The notes under the pieces were generated by a model. That model had not been told where the DNA came from. It did not search any database and was given only the letters and a program-made list of their open reading frames with translations. Of a stretch of DNA of 64,000 nt, positions 15,653 through 26,037 are shown in pieces. This DNA comes from an uncultured Aquimarina sp. (lineage in GTDB: Bacteria > Bacteroidota > Bacteroidia > Flavobacteriales > Flavobacteriaceae): assembly GCF_947500065.1 (NCBI RefSeq), contig NZ_CANMQT010000004.1:434001-498000 (forward strand), in the 5' to 3' direction. Within the stretch, counting starts at the first letter, position 1; every line of letters begins with the position of its first letter. A program made the translations under genes and the position numbers.

Positions 15653-17458
15653 ATGAAAACAATATATACTATTATCTCGATACTACTTACTTGTTTTTTC
15701 TTAAGCACTTCAGAGTGTTTCGGACAAGTCATTCTGATTGATCCTGGACATGGATATGCAGCGGATGGAAGTAATCCAGATGGCAGAACGGATACAGAAC
15801 ATGCCACTGCATTATCCGTAGGTTTAAAACTTCGTGACAAAATAGAAAGTAGCTGTAACGGTTGGAGCGTTCGATTAACAAGAACGATTCGCAATAGTAA
15901 TCCAAGTCTTGCACAAAGACGTGCATTATCCAATAGCCTTAGAGCGGACCGCTTTATTAGTATTCATTGTAATGCAGGAGGTGGCACGGGAACAGAAACT
16001 TTTTGGTGTAACCGAAGTAATTCTCGCGATGCTGATAACAGTAGATTCTCTCGAGAAATTCAGAATAGAATGGTAGAAAAAGGTCAATGGAGAGACCGAA
16101 GGTCTGTAGAGGATGCATCCTTTATATTTCATTTGGGAGTATTAGTTAGTAATAATGCAGTTGGTGTATTAAATGAGATTGGTTTTGTAGATACTTCGGA
16201 TGCAAATAAATTGCTTAATGATACCTGGAGAAATCGTTTTACAGATGCATATTTAACAGCTCTTGAAAATGATCTAAACAGCGCCTGTACAGGTGGCGGA
16301 GGCTCTGGAGATACTATTGCTCCTACTACTACCATTTCTGCATTAGGTGGCAACACACAGTCAGGAGATTTTACAACTAATTTTACCGACAACGATAATA
16401 TAGGCGTTACTAGAAGGTTCTATCAGGCTTTAGAAAAATATGGTAATAATTGGTATGCTAATCGTGGCAATGGATTTTTTAATGACAATTTTAATATCTT
16501 TTATTCTGGATACAGCTTAGGAGCTGGTAATTGGACAATCAATAATGGACACTTACTTCAATCTAACACTTCTTCTGATAACACAAAATTAAATACTTAC
16601 TTATCCCAAAACTCAGGTTTACCATATCTATATGAATTCTCAGCAAAGACGATTTCCACAAACGGTCCTCGAAAATTTGGAATTCATATTATGGCAGACG
16701 ATGTAACTCAGAGTCAAAGAGGAAACTCATATTTAATCTGGTTTAGCGGAGAAGATAATAGAGTTAGAATTTATGAAACTGTAAATAATCAATTGAATTT
16801 TAGAGCTATTAGCGATGTTTCTTTAGACAATCAATGGGCTAATTACAAAATCACCTATAGTCCTTCCTTTGGAGCACTGGAAATTTTCAGGAATAACACT
16901 TCATTACTTAGGTGGACAGACACCTCTCCTATCAAGAAAGGAAGTTCAATTTCTTTAAGAACCAACAAAACCAGTGTGGAATTCGATGATCTTAAAGTCT
17001 ATAAATTCAGAGCTAATCAATCTCAAACCATTACGGCAGGATCAGCCGTTACCAAAGATATTAGAAGACAAAATGGAAAAATCAAAAGTTTGGTTAGAGA
17101 TGCTGCAGGTAATTGGTCTTTGCCTGGAAATCTAGATATAACTATAAGTTCCTTATCTCGTCAGAATACTAATCTGAAGGATGATACTGAACTTGAAAAC
17201 AACTTTATCATATATCCCAATCCAACAACGGGTAACTCTATTACATTAACTTATAATGCGACTGCTAATCAACAGACAGAAATTTCGGTTTCGGATATTA
17301 CCGGTAAATTAATAAACAAAATGTACGATACATCTATTGAAAAAAATCAAAGAAGTATAGATATTAGCAAGTTGTTAAAAAACACAAGCTCTGGGAACTA
17401 CATTATTAAAGTAAAAAATGGTAAAAACATTTTCTATTCTCGAATACTAAAACAGTAA
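15653..17458 (+). CDS. Secreted N-acetylmuramoyl-L-alanine amidase (Amidase_3) with T9SS sorting domain
   Basis: 601 residues. Order: signal peptide 1-25 (CFGQV); an Amidase_3 zinc domain at about 26-210 with zinc ligands in IDPGHG (His33), DTEHAT (Glu) and FISIHCNAG (His), and the catalytic Glu in GVLNEIGFVD; a Gly-rich linker (TGGGGSGD); the shared 290-residue module (223-512); and a type A sorting domain (about 520-601, IYPNPTTG). The enzyme class removes the stem peptide from N-acetylmuramic acid. Amidase plus M23 peptidase with the same accessory module suggests a pair acting on the same wall substrate. Confidence 0.92.
   Translation: MKTIYTIISILLTCFFLSTSECFGQVILIDPGHGYAADGSNPDGRTDTEHATALSVGLKLRDKIESSCNGWSVRLTRTIRNSNPSLAQRRALSNSLRADRFISIHCNAGGGTGTETFWCNRSNSRDADNSRFSREIQNRMVEKGQWRDRRSVEDASFIFHLGVLVSNNAVGVLNEIGFVDTSDANKLLNDTWRNRFTDAYLTALENDLNSACTGGGGSGDTIAPTTTISALGGNTQSGDFTTNFTDNDNIGVTRRFYQALEKYGNNWYANRGNGFFNDNFNIFYSGYSLGAGNWTINNGHLLQSNTSSDNTKLNTYLSQNSGLPYLYEFSAKTISTNGPRKFGIHIMADDVTQSQRGNSYLIWFSGEDNRVRIYETVNNQLNFRAISDVSLDNQWANYKITYSPSFGALEIFRNNTSLLRWTDTSPIKKGSSISLRTNKTSVEFDDLKVYKFRANQSQTITAGSAVTKDIRRQNGKIKSLVRDAAGNWSLPGNLDITISSLSRQNTNLKDDTELENNFIIYPNPTTGNSITLTYNATANQQTEISVSDITGKLINKMYDTSIEKNQRSIDISKLLKNTSSGNYIIKVKNGKNIFYSRILKQ
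16319..17188 (+). repeat. 870-bp duplicated module, copy 2 (in the amidase gene)
   Basis: Partner of 13517-14386; encodes residues 223-512. Identical length and order with scattered substitutions, many at third positions, show a duplication later kept under protein-level selection. Confidence 0.9.
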
Positions 17459-17512
17459 TTTTTCACAATCAAAGCATCTAAGAATATTTATATTTTGAAG
17501 TGATTATAAAAA

Positions 17513-17550
17513 TAAAGAGATCGTTTAAACTTTTATCAACGATCTCTTTA
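17513..17550. terminator. Bidirectional terminator between the amidase gene and chiA
   Basis: TAAAGAGATCGTT (17513-17525) pairs perfectly with 17538-17550 around a 12-base loop, between convergent stops at 17458 and 17568. Confidence 0.85.
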
Positions 17551-17567
17551 CTTATTATAGCTATATA

Positions 17568-20500
17568 TTAGTTCTTAAGAAGTTTATGAGTGCTAGCTTC
17601 ACCATCGATTTTCAATTGAAGAAAGTATACTCCTTTTGAGAAAGCACTCATATCCAATTGATATTCATGAATTCCTTTTTTCAAATACTCGTTATTGGTT
17701 AACACTTTAACGCTATTGCCTAAAAGGTTATAAAGTACCAAACCAACTCGCTGTTCTTCTTGTAAATTAAGTCTAAAATTAGCCATTGTATTGACAGGAT
17801 TAGGGTATGCATCAAATAAACTTATTTTACGTTGTAATAATCCATTTTCTCTAGTTACATTTCTACCTAAAATAGTATCAAAGTATGGTCTGTAATTTGA
17901 TGAAAATTCTGTATTAAAAGTAACATCCCAGTTAATAGACCAGGTCATTAATCCTCTCATTTCTGGATAACCGTTAGCATTAACCATCGTATATCTCCCT
18001 CCAAACGGAATTCCTTTGATCAGGTAATCCAATGCTTTTTTTACTTCTGTTGGTGCAGTATATCCACCTCCTGCAGCTTGTGGAGAAGCCGGTATTCCAA
18101 AAGCCACCTGATCAGGACGTAGTGCCGGGAAACCTGTCGCGTGACCTGCAACGGGAAATCCTTGTAATAGCATTTCGGTCATTGCTACATGAAAATCAGC
18201 ATTACCTTGTGAATAACATACGCCATCTAATCCTAGCATACATCCAGAATTATAATCCTGAACATGGATATAGTCTAGTCTATTTCTAAATGTATAAATC
18301 ACGGGTAAATACGCTCCAAATGAACCAGCATATGTACTATTTCCTCCTTGAACAAATGCCGTTTCCGGTGCAGCACTTAAAATAAAACTCGAATCAAAGT
18401 GATTTAGAACAGCTTGCGTACCGGCAATAAAATTAGTGATTTTAGGAGATGTTGGATTTCGGAAATCAGTATCACCAGTAGATAATCCAAGTGAAGTACC
18501 TTCAAGATCGATATCCATTCCATCAAAACCATAATCTTCTATAATAGCAATCATGGAATTAGCAAATTCCTGAGCATCTTGTGGTGTGAGAAGCTCTATC
18601 CTTCCGTTAGCTCCACCAATCGAAATCAGTACTTTTTGCCCTCTACTTTGTAATAAGGCTACATCTTGTCGAAATTGTGCATCTGTAGTAACATCAGTAC
18701 TAGGTGTAAAAGCCATATCTGCTTGACCAAAAGTAGCGGGTTCTGCAAATGCTATATTTACGACATCCCAATCGGTAGACACTTCTCCTAAGTTCAATAC
18801 AGCAGAGCCATTATTAAAATTATGCCAGTATCCCACCATAATATGTTTAGCTAGATCCGACGGTGGCGGAGATGTACCGTCCGTAATAGAAATATTTACT
18901 GTAGCAGAAGTAACAGTTTCATTATCATTATTAGTAGCTCTAGCTGTCAGAGAATGATTTCCTAAACTTCCAGATGACCAGCTAATTCCATAAGGAGCTG
19001 TAGTATCTTCCCCTAATTTAGTAGCACCATCAAAAAACTCCACCAAAGAAACGGTACCATTTGTATCTGATGCATTAGCTGTTATCGAAACAGCATTTCC
19101 AAACGTAAATATTTGTCCAGCATTTGGAGATGTTAAGGACACAGATAAGGTGTTTGACGCTGCAACGATTGAGATATTTATTGCAGTAGAGGTTCTAGTA
19201 ACTCCATCATTATCTGTGGCAACGGCAGTTATAGAATAATTCCCTATAGCACCATTAGTCCAATTAATACTATATGGACTTGTTGTATCGGTTCCTAAAC
19301 TTGAATTTGCATTAAAAAATTCTACTTGAGTAATACTCCCATCATCATTAGCACTGGCAATTAACTCAATATCTGTATTTTCTTCAAATGTACTCCCTGC
19401 GGATGGAGAAGTAATACTAACACTTGGCGGTTGATTCGTATCTCCTGAACAAGGTCCTAGCAGTGTCCATGGCTGACCGCTTCCTGTAGGACCATTACTT
19501 GTCTCTGGATTGTTTTGAGTCCACCAATTCGCAAGATATTTTTTACCATTAAGCTGTACCTCATCGCCTTGGTTATATGTTGCTGACGATGACCATACTG
19601 GTATACCTGTACATCCTTCATTTGAAATTGGATTCACAATAATTTCTACTGGCACAGAATTTCCTAATGCACCTTCATTATCCGTTACAATGGCTGTTAA
19701 ATTATGAGTTCCAATTGTCGAATTATTCCATATAATACTATAAGGACTAGAAGTATCGGTTCCAACGCTTACATTATCGACAAAAAATTCTACAGCCGCA
19801 ATTGTTCCATCGGTATCCGCAGCATTTGCAGTCATTGTAATATTGGTTCCTTGATCAAAACTACTTCCTTCTAAAGGAGAAGATATAGTCACTACAGGAA
19901 CATCATTAGCATCATTTGTAATACTAATGGATATAGGACTTGATGCTCCCGTAGCTCCTAAATTATCTGTAACAATAGCTGTAAGACTATGCGTGCCTAT
20001 TGCTCCAGTATCCCAAACAATACTGTAAGGACTAGTTGTATCGACCCCCACACTTACACCATCTGCAAAAAACGCTACTTGAGTAATGCTACCATTATCA
20101 AATGCATTAGCAGAAATATTAATAGGTTCTCCTATTCCAAAACTGGCATTATTTGAAGGAGATGTGATGTTTACTGTTGGTAGTGGATTACTACTATCTA
20201 AAGCATCTAAATACGCTCTGTGTTCGTTAGAAAACTCAAAGTTATTAAAGGCATCCCAATTAACAGACCAAGTCATTAAACCTCTAAGATTAGGATAGGT
20301 TTGTGTAAGTGTATAGTTCCCTCCAAAGGGAATTCCTTTAATTAAATAATCCAGTGCTTTATGGACTTCTGCTGGTGGAGCAAATCCACCACCTGCATTG
20401 GCATTAGCTGGAAGACCAATCAAAACCTGATCCTGTCTAAGGGCTGGAAAAAACTTAGAAGCATCTCTAGTAATAGGGAATCCTTTTAACAACATATCTA

Positions 20501-22145
20501 CTAAGGATACATAAAAATCCGCATTTCCCATCGCATAGAATTGATCATCCAAAGCAGTAATCGATCCAGAATTATAATATTGAACTTGTAAAAAAGTAAG
20601 TTTATCTCGTAATGCATGAATTACCGGAAGATAAGCTCCTGCTCTTCTATCAGCTCCAGAAGAAATACCACCATAAAAACTATAGCCCAATTGAACAAAA
20701 AATGTTTCTGGTGCCATAGTAAGGAGGAACTTATTTCCAAAATGATCCGTTATTGTATTAATAGCATCGATAAGATTAACAATGCGAGGAGTGGTTGGAT
20801 TTCGGAAATCATCATCTCCTAAATTTAGTGACAATGATTGTCCTTCAAAATCTATATCCATACCATCAAAACCATAGTTTTCAATAATTGAAATCATTGA
20901 ACTAACAAATTCATCTCTCTCCGCTATGGTATTCAATTGTACCGTTCCATTTGCTCCACCAATAGAAATCACTACCTCCTGCCCTCTGCTTTGCAATGTT
21001 TGAATACCACTTCTAAAATCTGCATCAGAAATATTAGCTGCATCAGGAGTAAAATCTATAAGAGATGTACTACCAGAGACAGGTTCAGCAAAAGAAATAT
21101 TTACAACATCAAACTTAGAGGATACATTTTCTGGGCTTATAAAACCAGATCCATTATCAAAATTATGCCAATATCCGACAATTACTCTATCTGGTAATTC
21201 GCCATCTGATCCTCCTGTAGGTCTAACTCGTATCTCAATAGAAGAAGACGTAGTGGTGTTCCCATCATTATCTGTTGCAATAGTTGTCAATGAATAATTA
21301 CCCTCAGCAGCGCCAGACCAAGTAAAAGTATATGGAGCAGATATATCTTCGCCCAATTTTGTAGCCCCTTGAAAGAATTCTACTAAAACTACAGAACCAT
21401 CAGTATCTGAAGCATCTGCCGTAATATTTATGTTATTACCAACTATAAAACTGGCATTATTAGAAGGAGAGGTAATACTTACAACAGGTGATTGAGGTCC
21501 AACAGGATTTACTGTTATTGCAACTACTGGTGACGTAGTTACTGCTCCGTTATTATCTCTAGCCGAAACAGTAATATTATAATTACCTGCAGCAGCATTA
21601 GTCCAATTTATACTATAAGGGCTTGATGTATCAACCCCAAGGCTTGTTGTACCAGCAAAGAATTCCACCTGCGAAACAGATCCATCTGGATCTGAAGCAT
21701 CGGCGGTTATTACAATGTTATCACCTTGGTCAAAAACAGTTCCGTTAGCAGGAAGTGTAATACTAACTATTGGTGATTGATTTTGTCCTCCACAAGCTCC
21801 GATTAAAGTCCATGGCTGGCCACTACCTGTAGGTCCATTATTAGTTTCGGGATTATCCTGCGTCCACCAATTAGCAATATATTTATTATCATTAAGCTGT
21901 ACTTCATTTCCTTGAGTATACGTATTGGTTGAGGACCAGATTGGAGTATTTGCACAATCATTTTGAATCAGTGCATATTCAGCTCTGGGTAGGGCTTCTT
22001 CTATAATTTTATTAATCTCATTATTAACGTTGCTACGCTCCATAATATTTGCGTAGCTATTGTTACTGCTAAATATCATAATTAGGAGTAACAACGGAAT
22101 GGGCAAGTATGAGTTTTTGAATAAATAATAGGTATTATTTTTCAT
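17568..22145 (-). CDS. chiA: Secreted chitinase with two GH18 catalytic domains, chitin-binding modules and T9SS sorting domain
   Basis: 1525 residues. Order: signal peptide (to about 33); CBM5/12 at about 63-118 with the WWTQDNPETN chitin-binding core; two Ig-like modules (about 120-305); GH18-1 (about 315-652) with DGMDIDFEG, catalytic Glu434; two Ig-like modules; CBM5/12 (about 844-900, WWTQNNPETS); two Ig-like modules; GH18-2 (about 1097-1423) with DGMDIDLEG, catalytic Glu1215; and a type A sorting domain (to 1525). The two-GH18, T9SS-secreted layout matches Flavobacterium johnsoniae ChiA, though here Ig and CBM modules are interleaved. Both active sites keep DxxDxDxE, so both should be active. 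The enzyme attacks chitin outside the cell. It is the last gene of the minus-strand chitin locus, 245 bp after the next chitinase, so it may have its own promoter. Confidence 0.95.
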   Translation of the reverse strand: MKNNTYYLFKNSYLPIPLLLLIMIFSSNNSYANIMERSNVNNEINKIIEEALPRAEYALIQNDCANTPIWSSTNTYTQGNEVQLNDNKYIANWWTQDNPETNNGPTGSGQPWTLIGACGGQNQSPIVSITLPANGTVFDQGDNIVITADASDPDGSVSQVEFFAGTTSLGVDTSSPYSINWTNAAAGNYNITVSARDNNGAVTTSPVVAITVNPVGPQSPVVSITSPSNNASFIVGNNINITADASDTDGSVVLVEFFQGATKLGEDISAPYTFTWSGAAEGNYSLTTIATDNDGNTTTSSSIEIRVRPTGGSDGELPDRVIVGYWHNFDNGSGFISPENVSSKFDVVNISFAEPVSGSTSLIDFTPDAANISDADFRSGIQTLQSRGQEVVISIGGANGTVQLNTIAERDEFVSSMISIIENYGFDGMDIDFEGQSLSLNLGDDDFRNPTTPRIVNLIDAINTITDHFGNKFLLTMAPETFFVQLGYSFYGGISSGADRRAGAYLPVIHALRDKLTFLQVQYYNSGSITALDDQFYAMGNADFYVSLVDMLLKGFPITRDASKFFPALRQDQVLIGLPANANAGGGFAPPAEVHKALDYLIKGIPFGGNYTLTQTYPNLRGLMTWSVNWDAFNNFEFSNEHRAYLDALDSSNPLPTVNITSPSNNASFGIGEPINISANAFDNGSITQVAFFADGVSVGVDTTSPYSIVWDTGAIGTHSLTAIVTDNLGATGASSPISISITNDANDVPVVTISSPLEGSSFDQGTNITMTANAADTDGTIAAVEFFVDNVSVGTDTSSPYSIIWNNSTIGTHNLTAIVTDNEGALGNSVPVEIIVNPISNEGCTGIPVWSSSATYNQGDEVQLNGKKYLANWWTQNNPETSNGPTGSGQPWTLLGPCSGDTNQPPSVSITSPSAGSTFEENTDIELIASANDDGSITQVEFFNANSSLGTDTTSPYSINWTNGAIGNYSITAVATDNDGVTRTSTAINISIVAASNTLSVSLTSPNAGQIFTFGNAVSITANASDTNGTVSLVEFFDGATKLGEDTTAPYGISWSSGSLGNHSLTARATNNDNETVTSATVNISITDGTSPPPSDLAKHIMVGYWHNFNNGSAVLNLGEVSTDWDVVNIAFAEPATFGQADMAFTPSTDVTTDAQFRQDVALLQSRGQKVLISIGGANGRIELLTPQDAQEFANSMIAIIEDYGFDGMDIDLEGTSLGLSTGDTDFRNPTSPKITNFIAGTQAVLNHFDSSFILSAAPETAFVQGGNSTYAGSFGAYLPVIYTFRNRLDYIHVQDYNSGCMLGLDGVCYSQGNADFHVAMTEMLLQGFPVAGHATGFPALRPDQVAFGIPASPQAAGGGYTAPTEVKKALDYLIKGIPFGGRYTMVNANGYPEMRGLMTWSINWDVTFNTEFSSNYRPYFDTILGRNVTRENGLLQRKISLFDAYPNPVNTMANFRLNLQEEQRVGLVLYNLLGNSVKVLTNNEYLKKGIHEYQLDMSAFSKGVYFLQLKIDGEASTHKLLKN

Positions 22146-22390
22146 GAGTAAAAAGTTTGATTTACGTTTTTATGTTTTGAATTATCTGAACTGTTTCTTC
22201 ATTGTTGAAAAGATCAAATAGGAGTGATATTCGAAGAAACTAGACAGAAAACACTAGGAATAAGGACTAGGTTTTCTTGAAAAAACTCCGAACATAAACT
22301 CAATAATGATTAAGTACATTTCGGAGTCTTTACTTAGAACAATCGTTTAATTAAAGAAATGGCTAATTAAATTCTATATAAAAGAAAAAA

Positions 22391-23971
22391 TTAATTGCAA
22401 TTCTGTATAAACTCCCATGGTTTACCATCACCTGTATTTTCTGATGGTATATCTCCCTGTGTCCACCATTTTGCTCTATACAAAGCATTTTGATACACAG
22501 TTTCTACACCTCCATTATATGCAGTAGAAGAACTCCATTGACTAGAGCTACAGTTACCTGTTCCTCCTCCGTCTCCGCCACCGCCGTTTCCATCTCCATC
22601 TCCACAGTCACTTACAAACTCCCATGGTTGTCCGCTACCTGTACTAGAACTTGGATTGTTTCCTTGTGTCCACCATTTTGCTCGATATAATTTATTTTGT
22701 TCAATTGCTTCTTGTCCTCCATTATATACAGTCGCACTACTCCACTGTGCTGCATTATCACAACCTGTGCCGTTACCACCACCGCCGCCGTCACCGCCGC
22801 CTCCATTATAAGGGGAGTCTGGATAATTTTCTGCATTTGCAATTGCTTGGGATTGAGATACTCCATTAAGCACTTGACTAGCAATATGTAGATATCCATA
22901 AGCCGAAGATGAACCTCCATCCAATAGCATTTGCCAAATCATGATTCCATCATTATTAGAATTATTGGCAGCAATATGTGCAGAAAGCCCTGCCATACTC
23001 TCATAAGTATACGTATAGTAAGGCCCCCAAGGTTCATTAGGGTAATGTGTTCCTGCCGCAATTGCAAATCCGTATTTTCCCGCATAATGTTTATATGCAT
23101 CATACATGATTTTTCTATTGCTTGCAGCTCCCGTATTATAACCTTGATATGCTATTAAATCTATTTTATCACCAACTGCTTCCATAACGGGTATCATATG
23201 GCCTGTAGTGGCAAATCCAAATAAACTAATAGCCTGATTTGGTGTAGTTGCATTATAAAGATTTGCATCAGATTCTCCTGATAACGTATTTCGATTACTA
23301 TGTGCAAAAGGAGATGAAGGATCATCATTGTTTACACCTCCTAGAGCACCAACTCCTGCAGGTGCACAAGCAAGAAGATATTGTCCTTTTGGCATAATAG
23401 CTCTAGAATTATTAAAAAAGTCAATAAATCGCTGAACATTAATCGGATCTCCTATAGTAGCAAAACTACCATTTGGTTCAAAATCCCAATCAATTCCTTC
23501 AAATCCCATATCATCTACCAAATCTTTTATTTCTTGATAATTGATATTGTAAGCTGCATCCGAACCCCAGTAGGTTTCTCCTCCAATAGATAAAATGACT
23601 TTAATACCTTTGGATTTTAATGCTGTAACAGATCCTTTTAACGTTGCTCCACCATAAGGCGTTTGAATCCCTGTATTGGTTATATCCAAAGAACCTTTTT
23701 GATATCTAAGGTTAGGTCTGGCAAAAGCTAGGAATACATGAGTTACATGCTCTGGAATATCTCTTAATTTAGATCCGTTATCACCAGATGTCCAACTCTC
23801 TGACCAGGAAGGAAAATATCCCAATACTATTGGTTCAGTAATCGAGGATTTAATTGAGTTTGGTTCAATTTTGTTCAAGCCTTCATTTTCTATAAAGTTT
23901 TCATTCGTACAGGATAAAAATAGCATTGGTAAAATTGCTATTCCCCAGATAAGGTTTTTAAAAAAGTTCAT
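22391..23971 (-). CDS. GH18 chitinase lipoprotein with two C-terminal CBM5/12 modules
   Basis: 526 residues. A lipoprotein signal ends at Cys21 (LPMLFLSC), so the protein should be membrane-anchored, possibly on the surface. One GH18 domain (about 47-375) has FEGIDWDFEP with catalytic Glu165; the first Asp of the usual DxxDxDxE motif is Glu here. Gly/Asp-rich linkers separate two CBM5/12 modules (about 405-460 and 473-526), each with the Trp pair YRAKWWTQG. It has no T9SS domain, unlike ChiA, so the two act at different places: ChiA released, this one tethered. It lies 139 bp downstream of acs. Confidence 0.93.
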   Translation of the reverse strand: MNFFKNLIWGIAILPMLFLSCTNENFIENEGLNKIEPNSIKSSITEPIVLGYFPSWSESWTSGDNGSKLRDIPEHVTHVFLAFARPNLRYQKGSLDITNTGIQTPYGGATLKGSVTALKSKGIKVILSIGGETYWGSDAAYNINYQEIKDLVDDMGFEGIDWDFEPNGSFATIGDPINVQRFIDFFNNSRAIMPKGQYLLACAPAGVGALGGVNNDDPSSPFAHSNRNTLSGESDANLYNATTPNQAISLFGFATTGHMIPVMEAVGDKIDLIAYQGYNTGAASNRKIMYDAYKHYAGKYGFAIAAGTHYPNEPWGPYYTYTYESMAGLSAHIAANNSNNDGIMIWQMLLDGGSSSAYGYLHIASQVLNGVSQSQAIANAENYPDSPYNGGGGDGGGGGNGTGCDNAAQWSSATVYNGGQEAIEQNKLYRAKWWTQGNNPSSSTGSGQPWEFVSDCGDGDGNGGGGDGGGTGNCSSSQWSSSTAYNGGVETVYQNALYRAKWWTQGDIPSENTGDGKPWEFIQNCN

Positions 23972-24110
23972 AAAATGTTTGTGTTAAGGGTTAATAATTA
24001 TATTAGCTATCGTTGATAGTGTAGTTTTTAATCATATTATTCTTGTTTATAAGTTGAGTGTATATTTTTTAAGCAATATCAAAGTGCTTAGCTTTCCTTC
24101 TATTATTGGT

Positions 24111-26027
24111 TTACTTTTTATTTTTAATAATTTCATCCACTATATCCGGATTCAAAAGAGTAGATATATCTCCTATGGTTCCGATATCATCTGTTGCAAT
24201 TTTTCTCAATATCCTTCGCATAATTTTACCACTTCTAGTTTTAGGCAATCCTGTAACAACTTGAATTTTATCGGGTTTTGCGATAGGACCAACTAAACGA
24301 GATACTATTTCCTTTATTTCTGTATGTAACTCTTCTTCTTTCTCATCTTTGTTGTAAGTAATGACATATGCATATAGTGCATTACCTTTTATTTCATGAG
24401 GGTAACTTACTAATGCACTCTCTACAACTAATGGATGTTGATTAATTGCATTTTCTATAGGTGCTGTTCCTAAATTATGGCCAGATACAATAATCACATC
24501 ATCTACACGGCCAGTAATTCTATAATTCCCCTGTTGATCTCTTAATGCTCCATCCCCCGGAAAATAATATCCTGGATATGCTGAAAAATAGACTTTATTA
24601 TATCGGTCATGATCACCATAAATTGTGCGTGCCATTCCCGGCCAAGGAAATTTTATTGCGAGTATTCCTTCTGCTTCTGTTTCTAGTATTTCGATCCCTT
24701 CCGGAGTTATCAACGTTGGTTGAATTCCTGGTAAGGGTAATGTTGCAAAAGTTGATTTTTGTGGTGTGATTCCTGCTAATGAAGAAATCATAATTCCTCC
24801 TGTTTCTGTTTGCCACCATGTATCTACTATAGGACAATTATTGTTGCCAACTATATCATTATACCACTGCCATGCTTCTACATTAATAGGTTCTCCCACT
24901 GTTCCTAAAACCTGAAGACTAGAAAGATCATATTTTTCGACTAGCGAAGAAGGATGTTTTTTTAATGCTCTAATTGCTGTTGGTGCTGTATAAAAATGTG
25001 ATACTTTATGTTTTTCGCATACTTGCCAAAATCGATCATAATCAGGATAGCTAGGTATTCCTTCAAAAATAACTGATGTTGCACCAACCGCTAAAGGTCC
25101 ATATACTATATAACTATGTCCTGTAATCCATCCAATATCAGCTGTACACCAATAAATATTGCTTTGTTTATACTGAAATACATTAAGAAAAGAATAGGCG
25201 GTATATACCATATAACCAGCAATAGTATGCACCATTCCTTTTGGTTTTCCGGTAGATCCAGAAGTATATAAAATGAATAAAGGATCTTCAGCATCCATAA
25301 TTTCGGCTTCACAATAATCAGAAACACCTATTGATTCTAGATGCCACCAAGAATCTCTTCCAGATACCCAATTAATATCTTGAGCTGTATTTTTCAAAAT
25401 TATTGTAGAATCAATACATGAGCATCGATGCAGCGCTTCATCAACAATATTTTTTAAAGGAATATTCTTAGTGCCTCTATATGCTCCATCTGCAGTAATT
25501 AACATTTTGCAAGAAGCATCATTTATTCTGGTAGCTAATGCATCGGATGAGAACCCTGCAAATACTACCGAGTGCACTGCTCCTATTCGGGCACAGGCTA
25601 ACATTGCCACAGTAAGTTCAATAACCATTGGCATATATATACATACTCGATCTCCTTTTTTGATCCCTTTATTTTTGAGCACATTAGCAAATTGGCAAAC
25701 CATTGAATGCAACTCCCTATACGAATATTGTTTAGAAGGTTTATCAGGGTCATTTGGCTCCCAGATAATTGCTGTTTGATCTGCATTATGCTCTAAATGC
25801 CTATCTAAACAGTTTTCAGTAATATTAAGCTTGGCATTGGTAAACCATTTTGTTTTAGGAATTGTCCAATCGTGCTCCAATACCTTATCCCATTTGCGGT
25901 GCCAACCAAAAGTATCTGCAATTTCTGACCAGAAAGATTCAGGATCTGAAACACTTCTGTTATAGCTTTTTTTATATTCATCAAAAGAAGAAATACTTTT
26001 TAATTTATGTGTTAAGGATGTTTGCAT
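24111..26027 (-). CDS. acs: Acetyl-CoA synthetase (acetate-CoA ligase)
   Basis: 638 residues, full length for Acs. AMP-forming signature YTSGSTGKPKG, core motif VDTWWQTETGG, and the C-terminal catalytic, acetylatable Lys601 in TRSGKIMRR. It converts acetate, ATP and CoA to acetyl-CoA in the cytoplasm. Its place between the hexosaminidase (10 bp upstream) and the chitinases suggests that it recovers acetate released by GlcNAc deacetylation. Other short-chain acyl substrates are possible, but the length and motifs favour acetate. Confidence 0.95.
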   Translation of the reverse strand: MQTSLTHKLKSISSFDEYKKSYNRSVSDPESFWSEIADTFGWHRKWDKVLEHDWTIPKTKWFTNAKLNITENCLDRHLEHNADQTAIIWEPNDPDKPSKQYSYRELHSMVCQFANVLKNKGIKKGDRVCIYMPMVIELTVAMLACARIGAVHSVVFAGFSSDALATRINDASCKMLITADGAYRGTKNIPLKNIVDEALHRCSCIDSTIILKNTAQDINWVSGRDSWWHLESIGVSDYCEAEIMDAEDPLFILYTSGSTGKPKGMVHTIAGYMVYTAYSFLNVFQYKQSNIYWCTADIGWITGHSYIVYGPLAVGATSVIFEGIPSYPDYDRFWQVCEKHKVSHFYTAPTAIRALKKHPSSLVEKYDLSSLQVLGTVGEPINVEAWQWYNDIVGNNNCPIVDTWWQTETGGIMISSLAGITPQKSTFATLPLPGIQPTLITPEGIEILETEAEGILAIKFPWPGMARTIYGDHDRYNKVYFSAYPGYYFPGDGALRDQQGNYRITGRVDDVIIVSGHNLGTAPIENAINQHPLVVESALVSYPHEIKGNALYAYVITYNKDEKEEELHTEIKEIVSRLVGPIAKPDKIQVVTGLPKTRSGKIMRRILRKIATDDIGTIGDISTLLNPDIVDEIIKNKK

Positions 26028-26037
26028 GTTTCTAAGG

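Noticed and set aside
22490..23158. Several plus- and minus-strand frames within the lipoprotein chitinase gene
   Set aside because: Shadows of the Gly-rich linker and CBM5/12 coding DNA; Cys/His/Arg-rich or low-complexity translations typical of wrong frames.
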